A stretch of DNA of 64,000 bases, from positions 124,001 through 188,000 of the forward strand of contig QNQO01000678.1 in NCBI GenBank assembly GCA_003290165.1, given 5' to 3'. Below the pieces are notes generated by a model, which was given only the letters and a program-made list of their open reading frames with translations, was not told the DNA's origin and searched no databases. Source of the stretch: Berberis thunbergii. Taxonomy: Eukaryota; Streptophyta; Magnoliopsida; Ranunculales; Berberidaceae. Shown here one piece after another: positions 35,436-48,189 of this stretch (positions are counted from its first letter, which is position 1; each line of letters begins with the position of its first letter). The position numbers and the translations under genes are program-made.

Positions 35436-36210
35436 GACTAAATCAAAGATGAAACCTACTTAAGTGATGTAGAGATTTTTTTAACACAAAATAAACTTAT
35501 AATTATTTCTATTAATCCTAGTTTCAACCAATGAATCAAAGTTGTCAAATCGAAAGATGGACAACGAAGGATTGTGCGAAATGAAGATGTTGACTTCGAA
35601 ATAAGAATTATATTTATTTTTTGTAATTCTTCAATTATTCATAAATTATAACTCTTCATTGAAAAATCGCTATCAAAATAGGGGCGGATTAATGATGGTT
35701 AAAAAAATTCTTTTATAATCGAAAGAGGTAAGTGAAATTCTATCTTAAAAATAATTTTTTTTAGCATTGGTCTTGAATTAAAAATTAAAGGAATTTGTGC
35801 AAGTGTTGAAAAAAAATATTTATAAAAATGTGTTAAATTAATTTCTACAAAGCTAAGAAGTGGATTCTCCAATCCTTAGAGACATTTCTTTGAATTGGTA
35901 AATTTGTTAGTAAATTTCATCCTTAATTTTGAATCGAATTTTGTTTAAAAAAAATCATTTTCTATTCTTCAAATCTTATTTCCCTTTTTTCCACCAATTC
36001 TTAATCTTTATTTGATATTCTAAAGTGTTTCTAACATTTTGAACTTGAATCCTTTTAACTTGGTGAATAGGACGATAAGCCTTACGAACCACTTGTATTT
36101 TTCTTAGAATTTTGTAGGTAAACTGATAAGAAGGGAACAAAAACAAACAAACAAACAAAAATGTTGAATTGCTTAGACTTTTAGGCGACAAGATTTTTTA
36201 GCAAATCAAA

Positions 36211-36222
36211 TGGCGTCGTTGC
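36211..36222 (+). promoter_or_regulatory. Primer binding site of the Athila-type element
   Basis: TGGCGTCGTTGC follows the 5' LTR by two bases and resembles the TGGCGCCGTTGCC site complementary to tRNA-Asp used by many plant gypsy elements. Confidence 0.7.
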
Positions 36223-36899
36223 AAATCATCACGTGACAAATGGAAAGCTCAAGAAATTAAAAGCTCAAAGAAGATCAATTGTTTTATCATCCCTCTTCTT
36301 TCCTCTCCTATATATATATATATATTTTAGAGAATGACCATTTTACATTTTATTATTTTTTAATGTCTCGAAAAGTCGAGTGCAACTTGTAATAATTGGA
36401 TGTTGTTTTTTTGGTAGATTGTTAGCTTTAGGATACAATTAATTTACTTGCACAAAAAATCAATTAAAAATATATTGGAAGTTGTATTTATTTGATTTAT
36501 GGCTTGTACAATATTTTAATTGATTTATCTAAAAAAATCTGACTTCTTTACCGAGACCAGTAAACTATCTTTGCATCTATAATTGTTTGATTGCGTGTTT
36601 TTTTGTTTAGACACCTACCAAAGTAAAAAAGATTGCTCTTTGAGTAAGACTAAGTTTTTTTTATAGTGGACAACCATTGGTATTGTGGGGGACATAGCAA
36701 TTGCTTGAACCAAGAAGAAGTAGCTCTCAAAGTGTATTTCTCTTTACCCCCACGGAGGAAACCTTGTGTCCGAGCTCACAAGTTAGTAAGTATCTATTTC
36801 AGACACATTGTTTTAGTGGCTTGGGTGCTGAGTGAAATTTGATTAAATTTTGCTTGGTGTTTGTTTATGTTTAGGCAATTTAACAACTGCGTGGTTCCA

Positions 36900-38535
36900 T
36901 ATGTTAATAAACAACCATAAACAGATAGAGCAAACCTAGTACTTCTAGAAAATCGCGTCTATTTGAAACAAATGAAGATTCAAAACCAGACATTAAAACC
37001 TTATTCAAGGACTTTGTTAAGGAAATTAAATCTGTTGTTACAAAATCTGTTTCCCAAGCCAAAAAGCAAATTCCAACTCTTGTACCTTTTGGTTCAAGGT
37101 AGATCATACTGATTTTGATTGTCCTATATATCTGAGTGGCAATGAACCTCAAGATGAAGTGTGTGTGTGTGTGTGTTTAATAGTAAACATAAATCCAACA
37201 CATTCGGTCAAACCTACACATTTGCAAATCGAAATCATTATAACATTTACTATGGTGGTGACTTTTATGAGCAACTACCCAGGGGTTCAGAGAATCCTAC
37301 TGGTTTCCAACACCCCAGGCAACCTAGTGGACAAGCCCACAACTCACGCACTTATCCTAGGCACAATCAACATATATCTCAATCTAACTAGTGGCATCAA
37401 AATCAGTATCCACATCAGGGAAAACAACTTCCATACCAGCAGCATTAGCCTATGCCCCTCTCCATGGTTCCCATCCCTCATAATTCCTATGGTCAACCTC
37501 AGCATAGCAACTCGTGTGACTTGGTGCCTCAAACTCAATATGATGCTCCTGTACCATCACCAAAACCATCATTGGAGGATATGATGCACCAATTAATGCC
37601 TAATAATGCTGCTAATTCCCAAGCCATCCATCAGCTTCAGCAACAGTTGCAACATTTGATTGTGGCAAGGGAAAAATGAACATTTCCAAGCAAACCCATC
37701 CCTAATCCAAAGGGCAACCCATGCCCATGTCACTTAAATTGGAAGTAGTTTCGACTCATATGGAAAAGTTAAAGCAGTTACCACCCTTCGTTTGGGGCGA
37801 GCAATTGATAATGGTGTAGAGCAACCTAAGAAACCTGATGTGATTTTCAAAGAGAGTATTCCTAAACCCATTGAGAAAGCTATAAGTTCTTCTACAACCA
37901 ATTTAGACCCACTCTCTCAACTTCCCTTAGAGCCAAGAAAGTATATACCTAAGGCACATTTTCCCAAAGTCGTTTTAGGTAGCAAAAAGAACAAGCAATT
38001 TCAAGAAATCCTTGAGGTTTTCAAATGAGTGCAAATCAACATTTCTCTTTTGTCAGCTATCCAGAAAGTATTAGTCTATGCAAAAAAATTTAAGGACATG
38101 TGCACCAAAAAAAAAAAAAAAACGAAAATCCTTGAAACTGCATGCCTTACAAGCGATGCCACATTGCATATTCAACAAACTGGTGTGGTTAAGTACAAGG
38201 ATCCAGGAACCGCTACTGTACCATGTTTCATTGGAAAAGACTTTGAAAGTCGCGCTTTGATTGACTTAGGGGCTAGTGTGAACCTCTTACCTTATCATAT
38301 CTATTTGGAACTTGGGTTGAAGGAGATGCAACCAACAAAAGTAGATCTTAAGCTAGCAGATGAGTCGAAACAGTACCCGAAAGGAATAATTGTGGATGTG
38401 ATTGTACAAGTTGCAGATTTCTATTATTCAGTTAACTTCATCATCCTAGACACTAGCCCGAGCCCAGATATTCAAATTCATGTCATCTTAGGGAGACCTT
38501 TCCTAGCAGCTGCAGAGGCCAAACTTCAACTCTAG
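36900..38535 (+). pseudogene. Athila-type Gag remnant and protease
   Basis: Gag-like sequence from about 36930 includes a hydrophilic helix, then Gln/Pro-rich linker sequence at 37450-37680 (HQLQQQLQHLIVAREK). A (TG)n run at 37159-37178 lies within it. The protease-like block 38220-38530 reads ALIDLGASVNLLPYHIYLEL and VILGRPFL, the Athila form with DLGA instead of DSGA. Stops separate the blocks, and Gag is much shorter than in complete Athila elements. Confidence 0.8.
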
Positions 38536-38545
38536 AAGCGGTATC

Positions 38546-41475
38546 GTGTCTGTTTCCTTTGGGAACCTTAAAGCTGAGTTGAATATTTTTAAGGCTATGC
38601 AACAGAGAGATAAACATGATATGATTGGGGGTGAGGAAAAAACAGAAAAAGTATGTATGATTCAATCTTTTGAGTTTTTGACTCAATCATCAACAGATGA
38701 TGCATTGTTTCGTTGTCTTTCACATTTTGGTATGGCCCAAGATATTGACGAAGCTGTTGAAGAAGTCAACAATACGTTGGATAATGTTCCTATACTGCAT
38801 ATACCTGAGTCTAAGTCGATAACACTTTGTCAATATGAGGAAGAGTTGTATTCCTCGTCTTCCTTTCCAACTCAGTCCCTAGAAAGTGAGTCATCCACAA
38901 GATTTTCTTAATCATTAGACCTTAAGCCTTTGCCAAATGAATTAAGATATGCATTTCTTAGTCATGAGGAGAGTTATCCAATGATTATTGCCTCAAATCT
39001 GACTGAGGAACAGAGTTACATGTTGTTGGGAGTCCTTAAAACTCACAAGTCAGTCATTGCTTGGAGTATATATTAATGACATCAATGGTGTTGACCTTAC
39101 TGTTTGTGAGCATCATATTTATTTGGAAGATGAAACCAAAACCTCCAGAGAACTCCAGCGACGTCTAAATCCCATTTTGAAAATGTAGTAAAGGAAGAAG
39201 TATTAAAATTCTGGATGAAAACATCATTTATGCTATATCTGATCACAAATGGGTTAGCCCAGTTCATGTGGTTCCTAAGAAATCAGGAATTATAGTTGTT
39301 GAAAATGAGAACAATGAGTTCGTGCCACAAAGAGTGAAAAAGGTATGGAGAGTATATATTGATTATCGCAAGCTAAACTCTAATACTCGAAAAGTTCACT
39401 TTCCCCTCCCTTTTATTGGTCAGATGCTTGAGAGGTTAGCATGTCATCCGTACTATTGTTTCTTGAATGGGTATTCTGGATACAATCAGACACTCATTGC
39501 ATGTGAGGATCAAGAAAAGACCACATTCACTTGTCTCTTCGGTGCCTACGCTTATCGTCGCATGCCTTTTGGGCTATGCAACGCACTCGTGACGTTTCAA
39601 AGGTGCATGACTAGCATATTTAGTGATATGGTGGAAAATTTTCTTGAGATATTTATGGATGATTTTTAGTATTTGGCTCATCTTTTCACCAATGTCTAAA
39701 TCACCTCTCACTTGTCTTAAAGTGTTGTGAAGAAAAACACCTCATTCTAAATTGGGAAAAGTGTCACTTCATGGTTAAACAGGGCATTGTTTTTGGGCAC
39801 ATTGCCTTTTCAAAAGGCATTGAAGTGGAAAAAGCTAAAATCGATGTCATTTCATCTTTTCTGATTCCCAAATCCGTTAAAGATATGAGATCTTTCTTAG
39901 GGCATGTTGGGTTTTATCGTCGTTTCATCAAGGATTTTTCCAAGATAGCACACCCTTTGAGTAGTCTCTTAGCTAAGGATGTTCCCTTTCTTTTAGACAA
40001 CAACTGTAGTTATGCATTTATGCGTTTTAAGTCTGAACTAGTCTCAGCTCCTATCATTCGAGCTCCTGAGTGAATTCTACCCTTTCAGATTATGTGAGAT
40101 GCATCCGACTATGCTCTAGGTGCAATTTTGGGTCAGAGGGTTACCAAGCTCCCTCATGTCATCTACTATGCTAGCAAGACTCTAAATGAGGCTCAACTAA
40201 ATTACTCAACCACTGAGAAAGAAATGTTGGCCATTGTATATGCCTTAGGTAAATTTTGTTTCTATCTCATTGGAGCTAAAGTTATTGTGTACGCTGACCA
40301 TGCAAGCCTTAGATATATACCTTTTCAATAAGGACACCAAGCCTCGTTTGATTCGATGGGTCCTTCTGATGCAAGAATTTGATCTTGAAATATGAGATAA
40401 GTCAGGTATAGAAAATGTAGTCGCCGACCACCTGTGTAGGCTAATATCATGGTCGTCTACTAGTTTCTTGCCTATTAAAAATAACTTCCCAGATGAACAA
40501 CTTCTCTTGGTTGAGCAAGAGCTTCCTTGGTATGCTGACATTGTCAATTTTTTATCAACAGATGAACTCCCTTCACACTGGTCTAAGCCAGATCGTGACA
40601 AGTTTTTGTTTAGGGTCAAGTATTATTCTTGAGATGAGTCATATTTGTACAAATATTGCCTTGACCAACTTATTAGAAGATGTGTTACAGAATGTGAGCA
40701 GTTGAGCGTCCTCTCCTTTTGCCATGATCCAGCTTGTGATGGGCATTTCAGTTCTAAGAAAACCATGGAGAAGCTGGTTTTTATTGGCCTACCCTTTTTC
40801 GAGATGCCCATGAGTATTGTAAAATCTGTCACCGATGTCAACAACTTGGGCGAATAACTCATTGACATATGATGCCTCTGAATCCTATTCTAGTGGTTGA
40901 AGTTTTTTATGTTTGGGGCATCAATTTTATGGGACCGTTTCCATCTTCCCATGGGTATCAATACCTCCTTCTTGCAATGGATTACGTCTCTAAATGGATT
41001 GAGGCAATTGCCACTAAGACCAATGATCAATAAATTGTTGTTTCATTCATAAGGGAGTTTATGTTTAGTAGATTTGGCACCCCTATGGGTATCATTAGTG
41101 ATGGGGGTAAGCATTTCTGCGACCGCATCTTTGAGCATCTTGTTAAAAAGTATGGGTTTACTCACAAAGTTGCCCTTTTCCTACCATCCTCAAACAAGCG
41201 GTCAAGTTGAAGTCTCAAATCGTCAAATCAAGAACATCATCAAAAAGACTATCAGTACAAATCAGAAAGATTGGTTTTTACGCCTTTTGGATGCCTTGTG
41301 GGTATATCAAACTGCATTCAAATCTCCTTTAGGGATGTCTCCCTATAGATACGTCTTTGGTAAACCTTGTCACCTTCCCGTCGAACTTCGACATAGAGCT
41401 TATTGGGCTACAAAGAGTCCAAACTTTGACCTCGATATGGCTGGTCAATAGCGAGAACTTCAGCTTGATGAGTTA
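38546..41475 (+). pseudogene. Athila-type reverse transcriptase, RNase H and integrase, disabled
   Basis: Reverse transcriptase (about 39100-40070) shows WRVYIDYRKLN, NGYSGYNQTLI and MPFGLCNALVTFQ. The catalytic FMDDF (39652-39666) is intact but is followed at once by TAG (39667-39669), apparently from a one-base deletion. The thumb region continues with CHFMVKQGIVFGHI. RNase H follows (HVIYYASKTLNEAQLNYSTTEKE, 40150-40230). Integrase (40800-41450) retains [20 protein letters not shown] and [14 protein letters not shown], but with frameshifts near 40858, 41033 and 41167. Product: none expected. Confidence 0.85.
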
Positions 41476-42509
41476 AAAGAATTGAGGTATGATGTTTATT
41501 ACTTATCCAAGAACTACAAAAATAAAATGAAGTGGATACATAACAAAAGCATCATGAGAAAAGAATTTCATTTTGGTAAGAAAGTCCTACTCTACAACTC
41601 TCGTTTTTACCTCTTTCTAGGTAAGTTAAAAATTTGTTGGTCTAGTCCATTATTTGTTCATGATGTTAAAAACTACAGTGTCATCACTATAGAAAACCCT
41701 ACTAATGGCAGTCTCTTTCAAGTAAATTGACAGTGACTGAAGCCATATCATGAACTTCCCACAAAGTCAGTGGAAACTATTCAATTGATTGATGCTAACT
41801 ATGAGGATTAGTCATGCCCACAAATTTCTACTCCACTAAGCCGATTTAGAGTTGGTATTCACCACCCCCATTGCATCCGGCCAATGACATTAAACTTAGC
41901 ACTACTGGGAGGTAGCGAGTTAGCTTATGCATTCATTCATTAAAAATTAACCCTTAGATTAACACTACTGACAATGCCTAGGGGTGATTTTTTTTGTTAA
42001 TTCATCACTCCCACCAACGCGATCCATGTCATTGCAGGAACGGTACAGATGTTCAACAAATCACTTGAGTTAATAAGTTCCAATTTTTATTTATCACTTT
42101 CCATTTCATTTGTTTAACACTAAGAATATTGTTTTATTTGTTCGGGGGTGGGGAAATTTACCAAAATTCATACCTCTTTTGAAAAAAAATTATAAAAAAA
42201 GATGTGGTATCCTAGCTATAATGAAATTAGATTACTTTATTTGCTACATTTGGGCAAAGAGATGTTGGAAGTTTATTACTAGAGTAAACATTGCATTTGA
42301 GCATTTAGGAACAAACATTTTTGCACAATGGCCACAGATGTAATTTGAAATAAATAAAAAGTAAGTAATTTTCTAAGAATCTAAAGGAATAATAGTGGAG
42401 ACTTTTACCTTCAGAGTTATCAGACATTTCATTTATTCAGAGGGTTTTTACATAACTCCGAGTCACATTATGACTCAAACTTATTGGATCTCAAATTAAC
42501 TTGTTGTAA
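41476..42509 (+). other. Athila-type 3' coding tail and untranslated region
   Basis: The first part still reads as the degenerate C-terminus of the polyprotein (LRYDVYYLSKNYKNK). A G-rich tract GGGGGTGGGGAAA at 42143-42155 may be the old polypurine region. No additional gene was recognised before the 3' LTR. Confidence 0.5.
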
Positions 42510-44182
42510 TGTCTCATTATTCTTCTTTTTGCTCGATTATTATGACTTAAATTTATTGGATCTCATATTATTCTTCTCTTAAAATTAATTAAATGTCTCT
42601 ATTTGCTCGAATTTGATTATTATCATATATTTTTTTGTAGAAAATCAAGAAATGTGGAAATTCAAGACAATTCTACCATAAATTTGCAGGACTAGGAACA
42701 ATTGGAGAAATTATGAAATCAATGAAGTGTACAAAATTCGAGGCATTTGGGCATGTTCGTGGCACATGTGGATCAAGAGTTTCATTCCAAAACCAATATT
42801 ATGGAAGTCAACATTTGATTCCAATTAGTGGTGATTTATGATGAAGACATGTCGCAAGTTTCAAGATAAGAACTTCAACTGTGGAGCATACAATCATAAA
42901 GACAAATAAAGCATCAACCCAAAGCATTATCCAAGGATCAAATCAAAGAATATTCAATTACCTTGAGTTTGTCTCATGTATCTACCTTTAATTAGAACTA
43001 TCTTGATGTATCTATCCCTAATTATGACTCCCTTGATTTTATACGATATGATTTGGAATATAATCAAATGATTTGTAGGATTTTTTTGTCATTTCTAGCT
43101 TGGAGGAAAACACCATAAATATGTTCTCAAACTCTTGGAAAAAACACTCAATACATCTAATAGTTCTAGTTCTTTTCCATACATCATTCTCTTATCTCTA
43201 GCATAGCTTAGATTAGTTTTCTTTATTTCGTTGGAGCTTTCGTTCAAGTTACATGTAATTTTTTCATTTTGAATTTAATAAAAGTTATTTTTTATGCATT
43301 AGTTATCTTTTAATTTAATTAATTTACTTCGTCATATATCTTTCTAGTTCCACTTTTAGATTATTTCATCACAATGACAATGGTAAGCTAAACCTCTCCT
43401 CTTAAGGAGATGAGATGAAACCTACTTGAGTGATGCAGAGATTTTTTTAACACCAAAAAAATAAAACTTGTATTATTTATATTAATCATATATTCAACCA
43501 ATGAATCAAAGTTGTCAAATCAAAATATGGACAACGAAAAATTATGCGAAATGAAGTTATGGACTTGGAAACAAGAATTATATATATATATATATATTTT
43601 TTGTAGTTCTTCAATTCTTCATAAATTATAACCATTTATTGAAAAAACATCATCAAAATAGGAGTGGATTAAAGATGGTTAAGGAGTTTCTTTTAACATT
43701 GAAAGAGGTAAGTGAAATTCTATCATATAAAAGAATTTTCTTTTGAGCATTGGTCTTGAATTAAAAATTAAAGAAATTTGTGCAAGTGTTCAAAAAAATA
43801 TTTTCAAAAATGTGTTAAATTAATCTCTACAAAGCTGAGTGGATTCTCCAAACCTCGAGACCTTTCTTTTAATTTGTAACTTTGTAGTAATTTTCATCCT
43901 TAATTTTGAATTAAAGTTTGTTTAAAAAAATTTATCTTCTATTCCCCAATCTTATTTCCCTTCTTTCCACCAATTCTTATTTTGACATTCTAAAATGTTT
44001 CTAACATTTTGAGCTTGAATCCTTTTAACTTGGTGAATAGGATGATAACCCCTACGAACCACTCTACTTATATTTTTCTTAGAATTTTGCAAGTAAACTG
44101 ATAAGAAGGAATTAAAAACAAACAAACAAAAAGCTTGTTGATTTGCTTGGATTTTTAGGCGACACGAATTTTGAGCAAATCA
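42510..44182 (+). repeat. 3' LTR of the Athila-type element
   Basis: Clear homology to the 5' LTR from 42579 to 44182. The first 60-70 bases are rearranged by a short duplication of TTATTGGATCTCA-like sequence, so the start at about 42510 is estimated from the 5' LTR length. It lacks the hAT found in the 5' copy. It ends GCAAATCA followed by ACTCT. Confidence 0.8.
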
Positions 44183-44187
44183 ACTCT

Positions 44188-45680
44188 GACGTAGGACTAT
44201 TACACATATGACACCTGATACTAATATGTTTACATCTCTTAAACCCTATCATGGTAAGGATAAAGTTCTTGCAGAGAATGTTGCTCTTCTTTCTATTTCG
44301 TATATCTATCTTCAACCAATGACACTCTTCATCTAAAAGATGTCTTACTAGTTCCTTCCTTAACCAAAAATCTCATTTCAGTTAGCAAATTTACACAAGA
44401 TTCTAACTGCACCTTCTCTTTTTCAACTCTTGGTTTTGTTGTCAAGGAACATAAAATGGCGAACTTATGGCGAAATGCAGCGGGCATAATGGTTTGTACG
44501 TTCTTGATCATCTTCACCAAGTTCATCTTGCAACCAGTTCCACTACCTTAAAAGCATCTGATCACATCTGGCATAAAAGACTCGGTCATCCATCTCCACA
44601 AGTTTTAGCATTTTTAGACAAGTCTTGTCACATAACTGTGGTAGCATCCAATAAATGTACCCCTTTCATTTGTTCTAGTTGTCAGATGGGAAAAAATGTC
44701 ATCGCTTCTCATTTCAGTCAAGTAGTAGTCGTTCTAGTCATCCTCTTAATAAAATCAATTGTGATGTTTGGGGCCCTTCCCCCGTCCCTTCAATTACTGG
44801 TTTTCGGTATTACGTCATATTTATTGATGATTATAGCATATTTTCTTGGTTTTACCCTATGAAAAACAAATCTGATTATTTTCCCTATCTTTCTTGACTT
44901 TCAAAAACTCGTGAAAAAAATCAGTTTTCCACCAAAAAAAAAAAAAAATTTCAATGTGATAGTGGAACTGAATTTAGCATAACAAGCTTCTTAAATCATC
45001 TACAAGATTGTGGTATCATCAAACAATAATCATGCCCATACACTCAAGCTCAAAATGGTCGTGTTCAACAAGTACATAGACATATTATTGAGTTTGGCCT
45101 TACACTTTTATTCCATGGCAAGACCCTTGCCTCACTTTGGGTTGAAGCATTTTCTTATGCCCATCTTATTAATCGCTTACCATATGTTCTCTTAGTCAAC
45201 GACTCTCCCTATTTTCAGCTATGTGGTAAGACTCTTATCTACTATTTCCTTCGTGTTTTTTGTTGTTTATGTTTTTCCTATCTCAAAAATTACGAATTTA
45301 ATAAATTAGCACCAAAAATTTTCCATGTGTGTTTATTGGTTATAATGCTCATAAAAAAGGAAACAAATGTCGTCACATTCCCACTAACAAAATCTACATA
45401 TCTCGAAATGTCATTTTTGATGAACATGTATTTCCTTTTGCGGATCATATTCCTTCTTCTGTTACTACTAATGATCCTGTCCAATTTTGTGATCCTCAAG
45501 ATGCACCATCTCCTTCACTATCCTATTTTTAAACTTTACCAATGATGTCAGGATCAACACCTTTGAAATAGGGTTTAAGCACTAATCCAGGTGTTGTCCA
45601 AAATTCCTCTAATGGTTCCTTGCCACCATTATCATCTATGCGTCCCCCACATAAAACAAGATCAAGAACTATTCGAAATC
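44188..45680 (+). pseudogene. copia protease tail, GAG-pre-integrase and integrase remnant
   Basis: After the Athila-type insertion the copia frame resumes at HMTPDTNMFTSLKPY (44204 on). GAG-pre-integrase follows with HIWHKRLGHPS and CSSCQMGK (44555-44700), then integrase core fragments (DVWGPSP, FIDDYS). An A tract at 44933-44948 and several frameshifts break the frame. The C-terminal segment has CVFIGYNAHKKGNKCR and HVFPFADH. It ends at the left LTR of the element at 45681. Confidence 0.8.
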
Positions 45681-48189
45681 TGTTAAAGAATAGAAGTCTA
45701 CCTATGTTATAAAATAGGAAAGTGTTACAGAATAGGATATGTTAGAAAAGTCAGAATAGAATAGAAGTCTTAGGTTTTCTATCTCCACAAGGTTAGGTCA
45801 GAGTTAGCTTTATAAGCTTGTATTCTACACAATGATATTACAATACAATAATTTTTTAATACAATTCTTTACATGGTATCAGAACAAGGTTCTTTGGTGA
45901 CCTAAAACAACTACGGGGACTCAAGCTCTTCCCCGCTTTCGACGACTATGCACTTTGACCGTAGACACATGAGGCGGGGAAGGGAAATCACAAGTAATCC
46001 CCTTGCTTAGCTTCCGCACACACAACACTGCAATCAGAACAAAGTAATTGCTTGCACCATCAACACTGCAATCATCATCCTTCAACAATTGCAAAACCAA
46101 TTGTCACAAAAACAACCATCAAAACATCATAAAAAACAATCAATCTCCATCTACAAACACATTGTCATAGCAGTCCCTCGTCTACGTAGAGATTGCGCGA
46201 AGTCTCCTCCCTTGTCTCTTTCTCTGTTTAAATGAGATGGAAATCCTTTTATCTATTTAAAGGAGACAAAAAGACGAAGAAACCCCATCGTCAATCAAAA
46301 CCCTTATCGGTCTGTCTCAGTGATCGATTGACGACCCCTTCCAGCAACATCCTTGACGCGGTGAAGATCGTTGTGGTGGAGGTAAAGGAGACGACGGTAC
46401 AGTTGCAGCTGAAGCTGGAGAAGGAAACCACCCCTCCTCCGCTACCACCTCGACGAAGACTGATTCAATCGACATTGCTTCCACTCCTCTTTCGTCAAAC
46501 CCCATTATTTCCTTCAACCGATCTCGGCTTTTAACATCGCGAGATAAAAACTCAACCACCTGAGCGAGGTTCGACAAAGCCTTTGCTTGAATTACTGCAA
46601 CAACATCAAAGAATCTAAGCACCAAGACCTCCACATACCTCAATCCCCACCAATTTTCACCTCGATATGCAATTGGAACATTGCGGATTGAATCTCTATT
46701 GTGGCTGAATCTCTGAATCCCCACCAATCATCACTTGATTCTTCTTTTTTCTTGGGAGCTGTAGCAGAACCATCTCTTCTTTATATTTCCTTCACACAAT
46801 AGCTCATGACTCTGTTTTTTCAAATGCCAACATGGGACGCATTGGCTGGTACCTTGGCTTTGGGTTCGTCATTAGAATTATCAATCATCAACATCAATCT
46901 TAGAACATCAGATTCAACATCAATCGCAGAACAATCGACCTCATCGATCTCGTCGATCATCAACAATCAAGCAATCGAACAATTGATCTCTGACCACGAA
47001 CGTCGAACCTGCCAACAATCGATCATCAACAAAGTTCAAACTCAATGAAAGGAGCCTAAATCTAGAATGAATCCTTGTCCAAAACAACAAATCCTTGAGA
47101 TAGTGACTGCCATTCACGAAATCAACAAGGCGAAGTCTTAAAAAATGGTTGCCCCTCATTGAACCATCAAAGATAGCTAGAGATAAGTGCTCAGATCATA
47201 ATCTAAATTAGAATAGAAGGGGATTCAGCTGCTCTTTTTTAAATCAGTACCAATCTTGGACTGAAACACTAGTGCAAAGTTTGGAACAAACTGATTGGCC
47301 TTGAACTGAACTACTTCAGGCTTGAAATCGATTACAAAGGAGATCTGAGTAAAAAAATCAGTCTATAGAAATGATTGGATGTTGATTCACAAAGGAAATC
47401 TTTAGTTGGCCGAGAAGAGAAGAAGAAAAATTTTCTTCAAACTATTATAAAGCTCTAGGCTATTTTCAACCCAAACTTTACTCAGTACCATAAAAATTCT
47501 TAACTCAACAGTAAAGTCTCTCTCTAGCGCACACGACAACAACACCCAGATATATGTAGACCATGCGATCTTTTTCTCGTTCTCCCTCTCTCATTGTCAC
47601 ATGTTCGGTCGCATATCAGATCGCACAGTAGGGAAGAAACGAAGAAGAAGAAGAAACGGAGGGAAAAGAAAGAAATATGAATCCCTTTCACTCCGCTATT
47701 CACACCCACCATCTTTGGTCACTACCAAAATCTGTGTTGACTCGAATTGAGCAATACCAAGACTCGAATTGAGTCAGGATTTCTTCATACAGGAATCATC
47801 CAAAATCTGTGTTGACTCGAATTGAGTCATGATTTTTTCATACAAAAATCATCCAGAATTCGACAATCATGATGTCTCGAGTTGAACCATTAGCAGCTTC
47901 AATCGACAGTCATGATTTCTTCACCAAATTGGACTTCAAAGTTTCCTCCAAGCTGCACATTTTGTCTGCGTCTACATGTCCAGCTTGCGGGGGAGTGTTA
48001 AAGAATAGAAGTTTACTTATGTTACAAAATATGAAAGTGTTGTAGAATAGGATACGCTAAAAAAGTCAAAATATAGTAGAAATTTTAGGTTTCCTTATCT
48101 CCACAAGTTTAGGTCAGAGTTAGCTTTATAAGCTTGTATTCTACACAATGATATTACAAGACAATAATTTTTCAATACAATTCTTTACA
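45681..48189 (+). mobile_element. Non-coding LTR retrotransposon, 2.5 kb (LARD/TRIM-like), in copia
   Basis: Direct LTRs of 193 bp (45681-45873) and 194 bp (47996-48189) begin TGTTAAAGAATAGAAG and end ATTCTTTACA. They differ at about 20 positions by eye, roughly 90% identity. A primer binding site TGGTATCAGAAC (45874-45885) and a purine tract GCGGGGGAG (47987-47995) sit at the correct inner borders. The 2.1 kb interior has no Gag or Pol and no frame I recognise, so the element relied on proteins from others. The flanking target duplication is not clear. Confidence 0.88.

Larger units (their letters stand above)
32797..36208 (+). repeat. 5' LTR of the Athila-type element (contains a hAT)
   Basis: TG start and CA end (AAATCA) are followed two bases later by the primer binding site. 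It matches 42579-44182 from TTAAAATTAATTAAA through TTAGGCGACA. The 1.75 kb between GCTAAAC and GATGAAACC is foreign (a hAT); the other LTR lacks it. Confidence 0.85.
32797..44182 (+). mobile_element. Athila-type Ty3/gypsy retrotransposon, 11.4 kb, in copia
   Basis: The 5' LTR starts TGATAAGCATCC and the 3' LTR ends GCAAATCA. The 5-bp flanks ACCCT (32792-32796) and ACTCT (44183-44187) match at 4 of 5. A primer binding site TGGCGTCGTTGC (36211-36222) resembles the tRNA-Asp type used by Athila. Gag-protease-RT-RNase H-integrase fragments lie between the LTRs with the Athila hallmark LIDLGASVNLLP. LTRs of about 1.66 kb (hAT removed) agree at roughly 90% in the first 190 aligned bases by eye, so the insertion is old. 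Gag is shortened. Confidence 0.88.

Noticed and set aside
46232..46727. Two overlapping frames inside the non-coding LTR element
   Set aside because: No similarity to Gag, Pol or a known plant protein could be recognised, and both strands are open over the same stretch.
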